Assembly: GCA_003695015.1 (NCBI GenBank)
Contig: RFJD01000245.1
Coordinates: forward strand, 1 to 16,077
Source of the DNA: Verrucomicrobiota bacterium
GTDB lineage: Bacteria > Verrucomicrobiota > Verrucomicrobiia > Limisphaerales > J093
DNA: 16,077 bases
Reading direction: 5' to 3'
Below, piece by piece: positions 1 through 7,591 of the stretch. Numbering within the stretch: the stretch's first letter is position 1; the number at the start of each line of letters is the position of its first letter. The translations under genes were made by a program, and so were the position numbers. The notes under the pieces were generated by a model, which saw only the letters and a program-made list of their open reading frames with translations, made no database searches and was not told the DNA's origin.

Positions 1-953
1 AGGGTTCCGGCGGCATCGGCGGCGCGGATCGCCTCCGGGGTCACCAGACCGGCCTCATGGAGCTGAAAGGCATAGAGCATCGAGGCCGAAAGCCACGCCA
101 TGAAATGGCCCACGTACATCCCGGCGGCCGAGGCCAGCCCGTACCATGATTTGCGCGCATACCGCAGCACCGTGAGGTCCGCCATGCCGATGTGCATCGC
201 CATGTTGCAGAACCAAGCGAAGAACATGACATGCCAGAAGGTGAACTTCACCCGGCCCGGCAAGGGATCGCCGCCGCGCCAGATGGCCGTCGAAGCCAGC
301 TCCCAGAGGTCGCCCAACGAATGGATGCTCCGGCCGGTGCTGTCGATGAACTGCCGCAACGCCACCAACCCGAAGGCCACGAAGACCAGGATCATCCACG
401 GGGCGGCGATGTTGGCCACCCGGGAAACCATGTTGTAGCCGTAGGCGGCCACGAGGCTGATCACCACGCCCACGGCCAGCACGGCCAGCACCCAACCCAC
501 GCTGTTGGGATAGACGTCGTTGAGGGCGGGCATGGGGAACTTGAGCCACACCCCGAGCGCCGTGGCCGAGACGGTGACCATGGCCCCGGCCAGGAAGCAG
601 AACATCACGCCGTTGGCGAGGTTGTAGAGGGTGACCAGACGCCGGCCGCAGATCTTCTCGAGCTGGTAGTAGAGCGTCAGCCGGGCCCGGGTGGCGATCG
701 GGGCGGTGAGAAACGTCCAGCTCAGCACCGCCAGCAGATTCCCCACCAGCAGCCCCACCACCACGTCGAACGCGCTCACCCCGGCCGCCACGAACAGCGG
801 CCCGATCATCAGCTCCGTGCCGGCGCAGTGCTCGCCGGCGTACATGCCCACGAAACTGCCCAAGCCCTTGAGCGCCTGGGGGGGCACCGGTTCTCGCTCG
901 TATTCGTTGACCGGATCGGTCGCGCCGCTGGTTGCTCGTTCTGCCGCGTCCAT
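1..953 (-). CDS. NCS1-like purine/cytosine permease family transporter (3' end beyond window)
   Basis: This is a polytopic inner-membrane transporter, open at the left edge, so only residues 1-317 are visible. After a roughly 28-residue hydrophilic N-terminus, long hydrophobic segments follow at about 48-83, 113-136, 152-172, 180-199, 239-257 and 271-296, joined by short charged loops. The first pair (GPLFVAAGVSAFDVVVG, then GNLLAVLSW) followed by a loop with RARLTLYYQLEKICGRR resembles the start of NCS1 nucleobase:cation symporters, where a glycine-rich TM1/TM2 pair precedes a conserved loop. The ATG at 953-951 is chosen because it is the first methionine before the conserved part; no Shine-Dalgarno is visible. 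It is divergent from eboE across 168 bp, which may hold promoters for both. The substrate is unknown: NCS1 members move purines, pyrimidines, allantoin, hydantoins or thiamine. A sodium:solute symporter of another family is the main alternative. Confidence 0.7.
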   Translation of the reverse strand, partial: MDAAERATSGATDPVNEYEREPVPPQALKGLGSFVGMYAGEHCAGTELMIGPLFVAAGVSAFDVVVGLLVGNLLAVLSWTFLTAPIATRARLTLYYQLEKICGRRLVTLYNLANGVMFCFLAGAMVTVSATALGVWLKFPMPALNDVYPNSVGWVLAVLAVGVVISLVAAYGYNMVSRVANIAAPWMILVFVAFGLVALRQFIDSTGRSIHSLGDLWELASTAIWRGGDPLPGRVKFTFWHVMFFAWFCNMAMHIGMADLTVLRYARKSWYGLASAAGMYVGHFMAWLSASMLYAFQLHEAGLVTPEAIRAADAAGT

Positions 954-1121
954 GGCCGTGATCGTTCGCCGCCCGTCGATGGCTGTCGTCGGGTGCGGGC
1001 GCGCGGGAACTTTCCGAAGCGATCCCCTTCCCCGGCAAGCAAATAAGCAGGCCGCCCCTTCCCCACACCACCCCGCGCAAAGGGCTGGCCGCGGCGGCCG
1101 GGTGTCCCTTTCAATCGCCCC

Positions 1122-2312
1122 ATGCTGTTGACCGGCGGCCTGCACCTGGCCTATTGCACCAACATCCATCCCGGCGAAACGTGGCCGGAAACCTTGGCGA
1201 ACCTCGAACGCCACACGCTGGCCGTGCGCGAACGGGTGTGCCCCGGCGCCCCGTACGCCATCGGTCTGCGCTTGGGCGCCCGGGCGCTGGCGGAACTCGA
1301 AACCCCGCCCGCCCGCGACACCTTCCGCCGCTGGCTGGAGCGCCACCGCTGCTACGTCTTCACCCTCAACGGCTTCCCGTACGGCGCCTTTCATGGAACC
1401 CGCGTCAAGGAGCAGGTCTATGCCCCGGACTGGACCACGGACGAACGGCTCGCCTACACCTGCCGGTTGTTCGATCTGCTGGTGGACTGGCTGCCGCCGG
1501 GGGTGAGCGGCAGCGTCAGCACCGTCCCCGGTTCGTTCAAGACCTTCATCCGCCGGCCGGCCCAAGTCCGGGCCATGCAGGAACGGCTGTGGCGTTGCGT
1601 GGATCATTTGGCCGCCCTCTCGGAAAGAACCGGCCGGGATCTGCACTTGGGGCTCGAACCCGAGCCACTCTGTTTCTTGGAAACCACGGCCGAAGTCGTC
1701 CGTTTCTTCGAAGAACTCGCCGCCCTGCGCCCCGACGACGACCGCTGGCGGAGGCATTTGGGTGTCAACTACGACACCTGCCACCTGGCCGTCGAATTCG
1801 AATCCGCCCCCGAAGGACTGGAGCGCCTCCGCGCCGCCGGGATCCGGCTCAGCAAGCTGCACCTCAGCTCGGCCCTCAAAACCCCGGCCACCCCGGCGGC
1901 CTTGGAACGGCTGGCCGGGTTCCAAGACCCGGTCTATTTCCACCAAGTCGTCGCCCGCGATGCCTCCGGGCGATTGCAGCGTTTCGCCGACCTGCCGGAT
2001 GCCCTCGCTGATCCAGCCGCCCGCGAAGCCGCCGAGTGGCGGATCCATTACCACGTTCCGTTGCACGCCGCCTTGGAGCCGCCGTTCCAAACCACCGCCG
2101 ATCATCTCCTGGCCACGCTGGATTACCTGCGCCAGCACCCCGGGCTCTGTGACCATCTCGAAATGGAAACCTACACCTGGTCGGTCCTGCCCCCGGCGCT
2201 CCGCCAACGCGACGTCGTGGACCAACTGGTTCACGAATACCGCTGGACCCTCGAAGCCCTGGCCCAACGGGGCTGGCGTCCGTCGCCGGAAGGGCCGGTT
2301 CTCCGGCGTTGA
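1122..2312 (+). CDS. eboE: EboE-like TIM-barrel metabolite traffic protein
   Basis: The 396-residue protein matches the EboE family, soluble proteins with a xylose-isomerase-like TIM barrel. The clearest signature is the N-terminal GGLHLAYCTNIHPGE (residues 5-19) followed by WPETLANLERH. Other barrel-strand motifs with possible metal- or substrate-binding residues are LGLEPEPLCFLE (176-187), GVNYDTCHLAVEFE (214-227), KLHLSS (245-250) and HYHVPLH (309-315). In cyanobacteria and other phyla the ebo genes form a conserved cluster (eboA-F) implicated in moving a metabolite precursor to the periplasm, as in scytonemin biosynthesis; the chemistry of EboE itself is not established. Here no eboA, B, C, D or F is seen. 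It starts divergently from the permease and ends 35 bp before asnS, so the two may be co-transcribed. The ATG at 1122 lies directly before the conserved N-terminus; no Shine-Dalgarno is visible. Confidence 0.85.
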   Translation: MLLTGGLHLAYCTNIHPGETWPETLANLERHTLAVRERVCPGAPYAIGLRLGARALAELETPPARDTFRRWLERHRCYVFTLNGFPYGAFHGTRVKEQVYAPDWTTDERLAYTCRLFDLLVDWLPPGVSGSVSTVPGSFKTFIRRPAQVRAMQERLWRCVDHLAALSERTGRDLHLGLEPEPLCFLETTAEVVRFFEELAALRPDDDRWRRHLGVNYDTCHLAVEFESAPEGLERLRAAGIRLSKLHLSSALKTPATPAALERLAGFQDPVYFHQVVARDASGRLQRFADLPDALADPAAREAAEWRIHYHVPLHAALEPPFQTTADHLLATLDYLRQHPGLCDHLEMETYTWSVLPPALRQRDVVDQLVHEYRWTLEALAQRGWRPSPEGPVLRR

Positions 2313-2347
2313 GTCGCCCGCCGCTTCCGCTACCCTCGACCCCGGCC

Positions 2348-3715
2348 ATGGCAACGTACACGCTCATCCGCCACCTGCTCGCCAGCGACCAACCCCGCCC
2401 CGAGGTGCTGGTCCGCGGCTGGGTCCGGACCCGGCGCGACCTCAAGGGATGCTCCTTCCTGGCGGTCAACGACGGTTCCTGCCTGAGCCACCTGCAGGTC
2501 GTCCTCGATCACCAAGCCCCCGGGTGCGCCGGTTGGAACCAAATGAGCACCGGTTCGTCGGTCGAAATCGCCGGCGACCTGGTCGAATCCCCCGCCCCGG
2601 GCCAACGCTGGGAACTCCAGGCCCGCCAAGCCCGCCTCGTCGGCCCGGCCGGCCCCGACTATCCGCTCCAGAAAAAAGGCCATTCCCTCGAGTTCCTCCG
2701 CGAAATCGCCCACCTCCGCCCGCGCACCAACCTCTTCGGGGCCGTCTTCCGCACCCGCAGCCGTCTCGCCCATGCCGTCCACCGGTTCTTCCAAGAACGG
2801 GACTTCATCTACGTCCACACCCCCATCATCACCACCAGCGATTGCGAGGGCGCCGGGGAGTTGTTCCGCGTGACGACCCTGCGGGGGGACATCGACGCCC
2901 GGCCCGGCGAGGACTTTTTCGGCAAACCGGCCTACCTGACCGTCAGCGGCCAGCTCGAGGCCGAAGCCTTCGCCTGCGCCCTCACCCGCGTGTACACCTT
3001 CGGCCCCACCTTCCGGGCGGAGAACTCGAACACTTCCCGCCATGCCGCCGAGTTCTGGATGATCGAGCCGGAGATGGCCTTCTGCGATCTGGAGGGCGAC
3101 ATGGCCCTGGCCGAGGCGTTCGTCAAAGCGCTCGCCCGCGCCATGCGCGAGGAATGCGCCGAGGACCTCGACTTCTTCGAGCGATTCATCGACCGCGACG
3201 TCAAGGCCCGCCTGGACTTCGTCATCGAACGCCCCTTCCAACGCCTGCCCTACGCCGAGGCCATCGAAATCCTGCAACGCTCCGGCCGGCGGTTCGAACA
3301 CCCGGTCGAGTACGGCCGGAACCTCCAATCCGAGCATGAACGGCACCTCACCGAGCAGCATTTCAAAGCCCCGGTGACCGTCTTCAACTACCCCCGGGAG
3401 ATCAAACCCTTCTACATGCGGCTCAACGACGACGGGCGCACCGTGGCGGCCATGGACGTGCTGGTGCCCGGCATCGGGGAAATCATCGGCGGCTCCCAGC
3501 GCGAGGAACGGCTCGACCAACTCCAAGCCAACCTCCGCGCCCAGGGGCTGAAGGAAGAAGATTACTGGTGGTACGTGGACCTGCGACGGTTCGGCTCGGT
3601 GCCCCACGCCGGCTTTGGCCTGGGCTTCGAGCGGCTTTTGATGTTCCTGACCGGCGTGGGCAACATCCGGGACGTCATCCCCTTCGCCCGGACCCCGGGC
3701 AACGCCGAGTTCTGA
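2348..3715 (+). CDS. asnS: Asparaginyl-tRNA synthetase
   Basis: Class IIb aminoacyl-tRNA synthetase that charges tRNA-Asn with asparagine in the cytoplasm. The 455 residues are close to the E. coli length (466). An N-terminal OB-fold anticodon-binding domain (about 18-100, with VRGWVRTRRDLKG) is followed by the catalytic domain. Motif 1 lies near 148-173 (FFQERDFIYVHTPIITTSD), motif 2 near 218-244 (FGPTFRAENSNTSRH, then EFWMIEPEMAF) and motif 3 near 422-440 (GFGLGFERLLMFLTG). The protein ends in RTPGNAEF, as AsnRS enzymes characteristically do, which separates it from AspRS and LysRS. The ATG at 2348 (MATYTLIRHLL) is preferred; the frame stays open upstream to a TTG at 2309, but that would add 13 Pro/Ser-rich residues and overlap the eboE stop. 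No Shine-Dalgarno is visible. It lies 35 bp after eboE and converges with the LapA-like gene. Confidence 0.96.
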   Translation: MATYTLIRHLLASDQPRPEVLVRGWVRTRRDLKGCSFLAVNDGSCLSHLQVVLDHQAPGCAGWNQMSTGSSVEIAGDLVESPAPGQRWELQARQARLVGPAGPDYPLQKKGHSLEFLREIAHLRPRTNLFGAVFRTRSRLAHAVHRFFQERDFIYVHTPIITTSDCEGAGELFRVTTLRGDIDARPGEDFFGKPAYLTVSGQLEAEAFACALTRVYTFGPTFRAENSNTSRHAAEFWMIEPEMAFCDLEGDMALAEAFVKALARAMREECAEDLDFFERFIDRDVKARLDFVIERPFQRLPYAEAIEILQRSGRRFEHPVEYGRNLQSEHERHLTEQHFKAPVTVFNYPREIKPFYMRLNDDGRTVAAMDVLVPGIGEIIGGSQREERLDQLQANLRAQGLKEEDYWWYVDLRRFGSVPHAGFGLGFERLLMFLTGVGNIRDVIPFARTPGNAEF

Positions 3716-3782
3716 GCACGCTCGAAGCCGCCGGCCCCAACCGCCGTCCCCCCTCCGCAGCTCGGCAATCTTCCGGCCGCGA

Positions 3783-4040
3783 CTAAGCGGTATCCGCGCC
3801 CTCTTGGACTCCGGCGGCGGAGTTCTTCCCGCCGCGCTCCCGCCGCGGCCGCAACCGGAACCAGGCAAACAACGCCCCCGAGCCAAAGCCCAGCACCGCG
3901 GTCACCAACAACAGAATGGACTGCGGCATCTCCACCCGGGCCCACAACAGGCGCGTCGTGACGGTGTCGCGGTTTTGCACCATCAGGATCACCAACACCG
4001 CCACCAGAACGAAAGCGCCGACGATTCGAAGCCGATTCAT
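3783..4040 (-). CDS. LapA/DUF1049 family two-TM membrane protein
   Basis: A small 85-residue inner-membrane protein of the LapA (DUF1049) type. Two hydrophobic segments are visible: residues 5-21 (RIVGAFVLVAVLVILMV) and about 40-61. Between them lies the family-typical VQNRDTV motif and a short polar stretch, and after TM2 comes an Arg-rich cytoplasmic segment (RLRPRRERGGK) and an acidic tail. Length and topology fit the family. In gammaproteobacteria LapA is linked to lipopolysaccharide assembly, together with LapB; the role elsewhere is unclear, and no lapB is present here. It begins 79 bp after the tetraheme cytochrome on the same strand, so the two may share a transcript. A weak GGAG precedes the ATG by only 3 nt. 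Confidence 0.8.
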   Translation of the reverse strand: MNRLRIVGAFVLVAVLVILMVQNRDTVTTRLLWARVEMPQSILLLVTAVLGFGSGALFAWFRLRPRRERGGKNSAAGVQEGADTA

Positions 4041-4119
4041 CGGCTCCGACTCTACCAGCCGCCCGGCGGAAGTGTCGAGGGAGGGAACAGCCTGTCCGCG
4101 GTCCCCGGCGGGTGTCCGT

Positions 4120-4767
4120 TCATTTCCGGTGACAGGTCAGGCACAGGGCGCTGCCCCGGTTGCTCATCACCAGCAGGTGCGGCTGGTTGGAACTGTTGTG
4201 GACGTCGTGGCAGGAGGTGCACTCCAACCGCCCCTGCCGCAGGAGGTCCTGGGCGATCGTCCGGCCCAGACCCGAGGGCGTCGAGGAAGGCGGATGCAAA
4301 CCGCCGTCCTCCTGTGCCAGGTTGTCGTCGAAAACAAACCCCACGGGGTGATCGTCGCTCAGGTCGCTGCCCAAACGGCCTGCCGCTCCGATCATCTCGT
4401 TTCCCGTCCGCCCCCCGAAGCTGTCCAAGGCCACGGTGCCGTCGTGACAGCTCAAGCACAGGCGCGTCACCCCCGCCGGCTGTTCCAAGGTGGCATTGAG
4501 GGTCGGACTCGCATAAAGCCGGAAACTGGCCCCCGTCAGCTCGTGATTCCACAACGGCGCCTCCGACTCATCCTGAAGGGCTCCGTGGGGCGTGTGACAA
4601 ACCACGCACGGATCGCCCCCGCTCCATGCCTCCCCGGAAAAGTCGTGGGCCGAGCCGGCCAATTCCGCACGGCCGGCCGGCCCGGCCCCCATCGAAACCA
4701 CCAACAACAACCATGCAAGATGCAGCCCAACGCTTTGGCTTCCCTGCGTCTTCCCGTTCCAATTCAT
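4120..4767 (-). CDS. Secreted tetraheme c-type cytochrome, paired CXXCH type
   Basis: A predicted exported electron carrier of 215 residues with four heme-c attachment sites: CVVCH (54-58), CLSCH (104-108), CTSCH (183-187) and CLTCH (209-213), the last only two residues from the C-terminus. HDFSG (41-45), then GGDPCVVCHTPHGA (50-63), is typical of the doubled-CXXCH domain family. Extra histidines (H61, H75, H140, H158, H190, H197) could provide sixth ligands. An N-terminal signal peptide is visible: a basic n-region, hydrophobic core LHLAWLLLVVSMGAG (15-29) and a likely cleavage site after AGRA (31-34). The partner oxidoreductase is not in the window. The ATG at 4767 is chosen over an in-frame GTG at 4773 because GGGGAG is 5 nt upstream of the ATG but directly abuts the GTG. 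Its upstream region holds a strong hairpin between two direct repeats. Confidence 0.9.
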   Translation of the reverse strand: MNWNGKTQGSQSVGLHLAWLLLVVSMGAGPAGRAELAGSAHDFSGEAWSGGDPCVVCHTPHGALQDESEAPLWNHELTGASFRLYASPTLNATLEQPAGVTRLCLSCHDGTVALDSFGGRTGNEMIGAAGRLGSDLSDDHPVGFVFDDNLAQEDGGLHPPSSTPSGLGRTIAQDLLRQGRLECTSCHDVHNSSNQPHLLVMSNRGSALCLTCHRK

Positions 4768-4772
4768 CGTCA

Positions 4773-4780
4773 CTCCCCTT
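4773..4780 (-). promoter_or_regulatory. Shine-Dalgarno of the tetraheme cytochrome
   Basis: On the minus strand AAGGGGAG stands 5 nt before the ATG at 4767. It decides the start codon, since it would touch the alternative GTG at 4773. It is one of the two good ribosome-binding sites in the window; most other genes here lack one. Confidence 0.65.
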
Positions 4781-4798
4781 TCTCAGGCAACCAGTGTC
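4779..4798. repeat. 20-bp direct repeat, copy 1
   Basis: TTTCTCAGGCAACCAGTGTC on the plus strand, starting 12 bp upstream of the cytochrome ATG and partly overlapping its ribosome-binding site. The second copy at 4863-4883 is identical except for one extra A. The spacing, 84 bp between starts, is close to eight helical turns, so paired protein binding is possible. It could also be one edge of a dispersed repeat. Confidence 0.8.
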
Positions 4799-4806
4799 GG
4801 CTCCCT

Positions 4807-4835
4807 GTGGGGACGGACCCGCGGTCCGCCCCCAC
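4807..4835. repeat. Strong hairpin between the two direct repeats
   Basis: Left arm 4807-4819 (GTGGGGACGGACC), loop CGC (4820-4822), right arm 4823-4835 (GGTCCGCCCCCAC). Twelve of thirteen positions pair, with one A/C mismatch. No T-run follows on either strand, so it is not a standard intrinsic terminator. In a transcript reading into the cytochrome gene it would form a very stable 5'-UTR stem about 40 nt before the start codon. It could equally be an operator or a repeat-element hairpin. Confidence 0.75.
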
Positions 4836-4862
4836 CCTCTCGGTTCCGCACCCGCAGAGAAG

Positions 4863-4883
4863 TTTCTCAAGGCAACCAGTGTC
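4863..4883. repeat. 20-bp direct repeat, copy 2 (one inserted A)
   Basis: TTTCTCA, an extra A, then GGCAACCAGTGTC. It matches copy 1 at 4779-4798 apart from that single insertion. The two copies flank the 4807-4835 hairpin. Nothing in the flanking sequence suggests an insertion sequence or a coding repeat. Confidence 0.8.
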
Positions 4884-5317
4884 CGCCCGCCGGCACCCGC
4901 CTCAACAGGACACTCCGGACGCCGTCCATTCCGGGGGCGCCGCCCGCCACCAGCGGGCCGCGAGTCTGCCCTTGCGGGACACCCCGCCGGCCGGCCCGGC
5001 CGGAGCATCACCGGGAACGGAGCTCCTCATCGCGCCCAATCCCTGCCTCCGGAGCGCCACGACCACCAAGGACGTGCTGCTCCCGGCCGAGCAACCCGCC
5101 GGCGGTGCGCCCCAAGGCCGATTCGGCCGCTCCTCCCTGCGCCGTTCCCGGAAAGCTCCTCCGGCCCCGACACAAGAAGCACCCCAGATGGAGGTTCCCT
5201 CCCGATCCCAACGCCCCGGCAACCCGGAGGGACGGGCGCCGTCGCGGGCAGGCGGGCAGGTTGGAACCTTCTCTCGCATGCTGCTTTTACATGTACGACA
5301 CCGAGCAGTGCGGTCAA

Positions 5318-5443
5318 GAGAAAAATTTGCGTTTCTCGTTGATGCCGAACGACTTGCACAGGATGAATCAGTCCTTTTTACATCCTGGTTCCCACGGCTG
5401 TAGCGGACGTGCCGGTCGATAGGTTGCCTTTTCTTGACCGGCA
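5318..5443. repeat. Cluster of three inverted repeats in an AT-richer segment
   Basis: Three perfect short inverted repeats lie in 126 bp: GAGAAA 5318-5323 with TTTCTC 5332-5337 (8-nt loop); CAGGATG 5359-5365 with CATCCTG 5381-5387 (15-nt loop); TGCCGGTC 5410-5417 with GACCGGCA 5436-5443 (18-nt loop). Base composition is lower in GC than the surroundings. A folded RNA or a set of protein-binding sites is possible. No known family is recognised, and short inverted repeats of this size also arise by chance. Confidence 0.45.
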
Positions 5444-5797
5444 GGTAAGGAGGGTCGAACACCAGATTCGGAGCGCCACCAGCAATCCCGATCGGCCGCA
5501 AGGCCGTCCATGCCCGCCACTTGCCATCCCGGACCGAAGCCTGGCGACGCCATGCTCCCCGGCAGCCGGACAACCGCGTCAAGAGCGACAAACCGACCCC
5601 TTGGTCGGCAAACGTGAGAAAAACGGGCAGAAACGGAGGAACCGGCGGTCCACTTAACGCCACCCACGTCGGGCGGCCAGGGCGCCATGAGCCCGCCGAA
5701 CCCGAAAAAAACTTCAACGGGTGCGGTCTCTCACGGCTTTCCCGCCGCCCCCGGCCGGCAGCCAACCGTCACCCTGCCCCACCCAAACTGCCGGGGG

Positions 5798-6448
5798 TCA
5801 TTGGCCGCGGGCCGCGCGCAATGCCTCCATGAAACGCCGGGCGCGCTGGGTGAGTTCATCCCAAGCCCGGCGCGCCACGATGTCCTTGGAAACCAGGCAG
5901 GAACCGGCGCCCACCGCCACACACCCGGCCTGGATGAACGAGGCGAGCGTCTCGTGGTTGACGCCGCCGGTGGGGACGATGCGCAGATGCGGCAACGGGG
6001 CCAGAAGCGCCTTGATGTAGGCCGGCCCCAGGGTGTCCGCCGGGAACAGCTTGATGAAATCCGCGCCCGCCTCATGGGCCAGTTGCGCCTCGGTGGGCGT
6101 GTAGCAACCGAGCATCACCGGGCAACCCCGATCGTGGGCGACCCGCACCAGGCTCGGCCGGCAAATGGGACTGATCACGTAACAGGCCCCGGCATCCAAG
6201 GCGCGTTGGGCATCGGAGTCGTTCAGCACCGTGCCGACTCCGATGAGGGCTTCGGGGCCCAATTCCGCCCTCAGGGCTTGAATGGCCTCGCAGGCGCCCG
6301 GGGTGGTCAGCGTGACCTCCACCGCCTGCACGCCCCCGGCGAGCAACGCCCGGGCGGCGGGAATCACCGGGTCGGGCGAGGAGGTTCGGATGATGGCAAC
6401 AACACCGGCTTCGATGAGCCGGTCCACGATTTGCTGACGGTTCGACAT
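5798..6448 (-). CDS. KDPG/KHG aldolase family protein
   Basis: A class I (Schiff-base) aldolase of the Eda family, 216 residues, close to the E. coli enzyme (213). It would cleave 2-keto-3-deoxy-6-phosphogluconate, or a related 2-keto-3-deoxy or 4-hydroxy-2-oxo acid, into pyruvate and an aldehyde in the cytoplasm. Visible active-site elements are R21 in AIIRTSSP, the catalytic Glu E44 in VEVTLTTPG, GVGT (70-73) and the Schiff-base lysine K133 in DFIKLFPA; the phosphate or carboxylate end of the barrel is VPTGGV (158-163). Where E. coli Eda has EVTLRT, this protein has EVTLTT, so the arginine is replaced by T48 and substrate preference may differ; no gene symbol is given for that reason. It starts 33 bp after the NahK-like kinase stop on the same strand, a likely operon. 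No clear Shine-Dalgarno is visible. Confidence 0.92.
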   Translation of the reverse strand: MSNRQQIVDRLIEAGVVAIIRTSSPDPVIPAARALLAGGVQAVEVTLTTPGACEAIQALRAELGPEALIGVGTVLNDSDAQRALDAGACYVISPICRPSLVRVAHDRGCPVMLGCYTPTEAQLAHEAGADFIKLFPADTLGPAYIKALLAPLPHLRIVPTGGVNHETLASFIQAGCVAVGAGSCLVSKDIVARRAWDELTQRARRFMEALRAARGQ

Positions 6449-6481
6449 GGTTGGCGAAAAGGTTGCGGCGAATCCATCCCC

Positions 6482-7591
6482 TCAGAGGCGATCCACCAAG
6501 TCCTGCAGGGCCTGCTCCTGTTCGGCGATCGAGCGGACCAATTGGAACTGGGTCCGGCAGCGGGCCAGGTTGTGGTCCGGCCGGTGCACGCGGAAGTAGA
6601 TGTCCCCCTGCAAATAGTCGGTCAGGAAACGAATGCCGATGGTGTAGGTCATCAGTTTGCCGGCGAAAGCCAGGTGGCTCTTCTCCTCCGGCGTGAGGAA
6701 ATCGCGGGTGGCCTCCAGATAACCCCGCGCCAACGCTTCGAACAACGGCATCCGCACGTAAACCCTCGAAAGGTCCGGCTCGTCCTCCATGGTCGGGCTG
6801 GTCGTCGTGCGGACCAAATCCCCGAAATCGTAATGGACCAACCCGGGCATGACGGTGTCCAGATCCACCACGCACATGGCCCGGCCGGTCTCCCAATCGA
6901 GCATCACGTTGTTGAACTTGGTGTCGTTGTGCGTGATGCGCTCGGGGATGCGCCCCTCGGCATGGGCCTTGCGCAGCGTGTCGATCCAAGGCTCCTGGGC
7001 CAGGGCGAATTCGATCTCCGGCTTCGCCTTGCGGACACGATCCTCCCGGTCCTCCTCGATGGCCTGCTTGAGCGCTTCGAACCGTTTCCGGGTGTTGTGA
7101 AAATCGGGAATGGTCTCGTGGAGCCGTTCGCCGGGCAGGTCGGCCAGCAAACTCTGAAACTCACCAAACGCCCGGCCGGCTTCGTAGGCTTGTTCGGGCG
7201 ACTGAACCGACTCGAAGGACTGCACCCGCTCGACGCAAACGAACGTCCGCCAGTAGTTGCCGTCCTCGTCCACGTAGTACGGCATGCCGTCGTGGGTCGG
7301 CACCACGGTCAACGCCCGGCGGGTGACCTGGCGGGCGCCGCGTTCCCGCAGCTTGGTCTGCAAATGCCGGGTCACCCGCATGACGTTCTCCATCACCTGC
7401 ACCGGGTTCTTGAAGACGCCCTTGTTGATCTTCTGGTGGATGTAGCGGACCAGCACCCCGCCCTGGTCGTAGGTGGCGGTGTAGGTCTCGTTGATGTGGC
7501 CGATCTTGCACAACTCCGCATGCAGGATCTGGCCGTAGATCCGGAACTGCTGCGAGATGTGCTGGAGATGTTCCTGTTCGTAAAGCGGCAT
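6482..7591 (-). CDS. NahK-like sugar kinase (aminoglycoside phosphotransferase fold)
   Basis: A 369-residue cytoplasmic kinase most like N-acetylhexosamine 1-kinase (NahK, about 360 residues), which phosphorylates GlcNAc/GalNAc at C1. The N-lobe shows GHINETY (31-37), a nucleotide-binding loop, and VLVRYIHQKINKGVFKNP (46-63), comparable to the NahK lysine/arginine strand. The catalytic-loop motif is THNDTKFNNVM (220-230), with D223 the expected catalytic base and N228 a metal ligand. The DFG-equivalent is VVDLDTVMPG (241-250), with D243/D245. YDFGDLVR (254-261) follows, as in NahK. The start at 7591 (MPLYEQEH) is chosen because the conserved fold begins there; the frame extends upstream to 7744, but that adds 51 low-complexity residues. 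It is followed by the Eda-family gene and is divergent from the acyl-CoA dehydrogenase gene. Another hexose or hexosamine is an equally possible substrate. Confidence 0.82.
   Translation of the reverse strand: MPLYEQEHLQHISQQFRIYGQILHAELCKIGHINETYTATYDQGGVLVRYIHQKINKGVFKNPVQVMENVMRVTRHLQTKLRERGARQVTRRALTVVPTHDGMPYYVDEDGNYWRTFVCVERVQSFESVQSPEQAYEAGRAFGEFQSLLADLPGERLHETIPDFHNTRKRFEALKQAIEEDREDRVRKAKPEIEFALAQEPWIDTLRKAHAEGRIPERITHNDTKFNNVMLDWETGRAMCVVDLDTVMPGLVHYDFGDLVRTTTSPTMEDEPDLSRVYVRMPLFEALARGYLEATRDFLTPEEKSHLAFAGKLMTYTIGIRFLTDYLQGDIYFRVHRPDHNLARCRTQFQLVRSIAEQEQALQDLVDRL

Larger units (their letters stand above)
4768..5797. other. About 1 kb without a recognisable gene
   Basis: Open frames exist on both strands, as expected at high GC, but their translations are Arg/Pro/Gly-rich and none shows a recognisable domain, signal peptide or good start. 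No tRNA, rRNA or familiar riboswitch core was seen by eye. The left part holds the direct repeats and hairpin upstream of the cytochrome. The middle (about 5280-5450) is visibly AT-richer and holds three inverted repeats. The right part lies downstream of the aldolase gene and contains a run of seven A (T on the minus strand) at 5705-5711, without a convincing stem directly before it. The stretch may hold a long 5' UTR, a small RNA, or the remains of a decayed gene. Confidence 0.6.

Noticed and set aside
5447..5453. Perfect AAGGAGG on the plus strand
   Set aside because: No ATG, GTG or TTG lies at a usable distance downstream, so it does not mark a gene start.
5701..5725. Possible intrinsic terminator for the aldolase operon (seven T on the minus strand at 5711-5705)
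   Set aside because: No stable GC stem directly precedes the T-run; the only pairing, ACCCG with CGGGT, places the T-run inside the loop.
4902..5765. 287-codon minus-strand frame in the gene-free kilobase
   Set aside because: Composition is Arg/Gly/Pro/Ser-rich, no domain or signal is recognised, and it spans the AT-richer segment with changing composition; chance openness is likelier.
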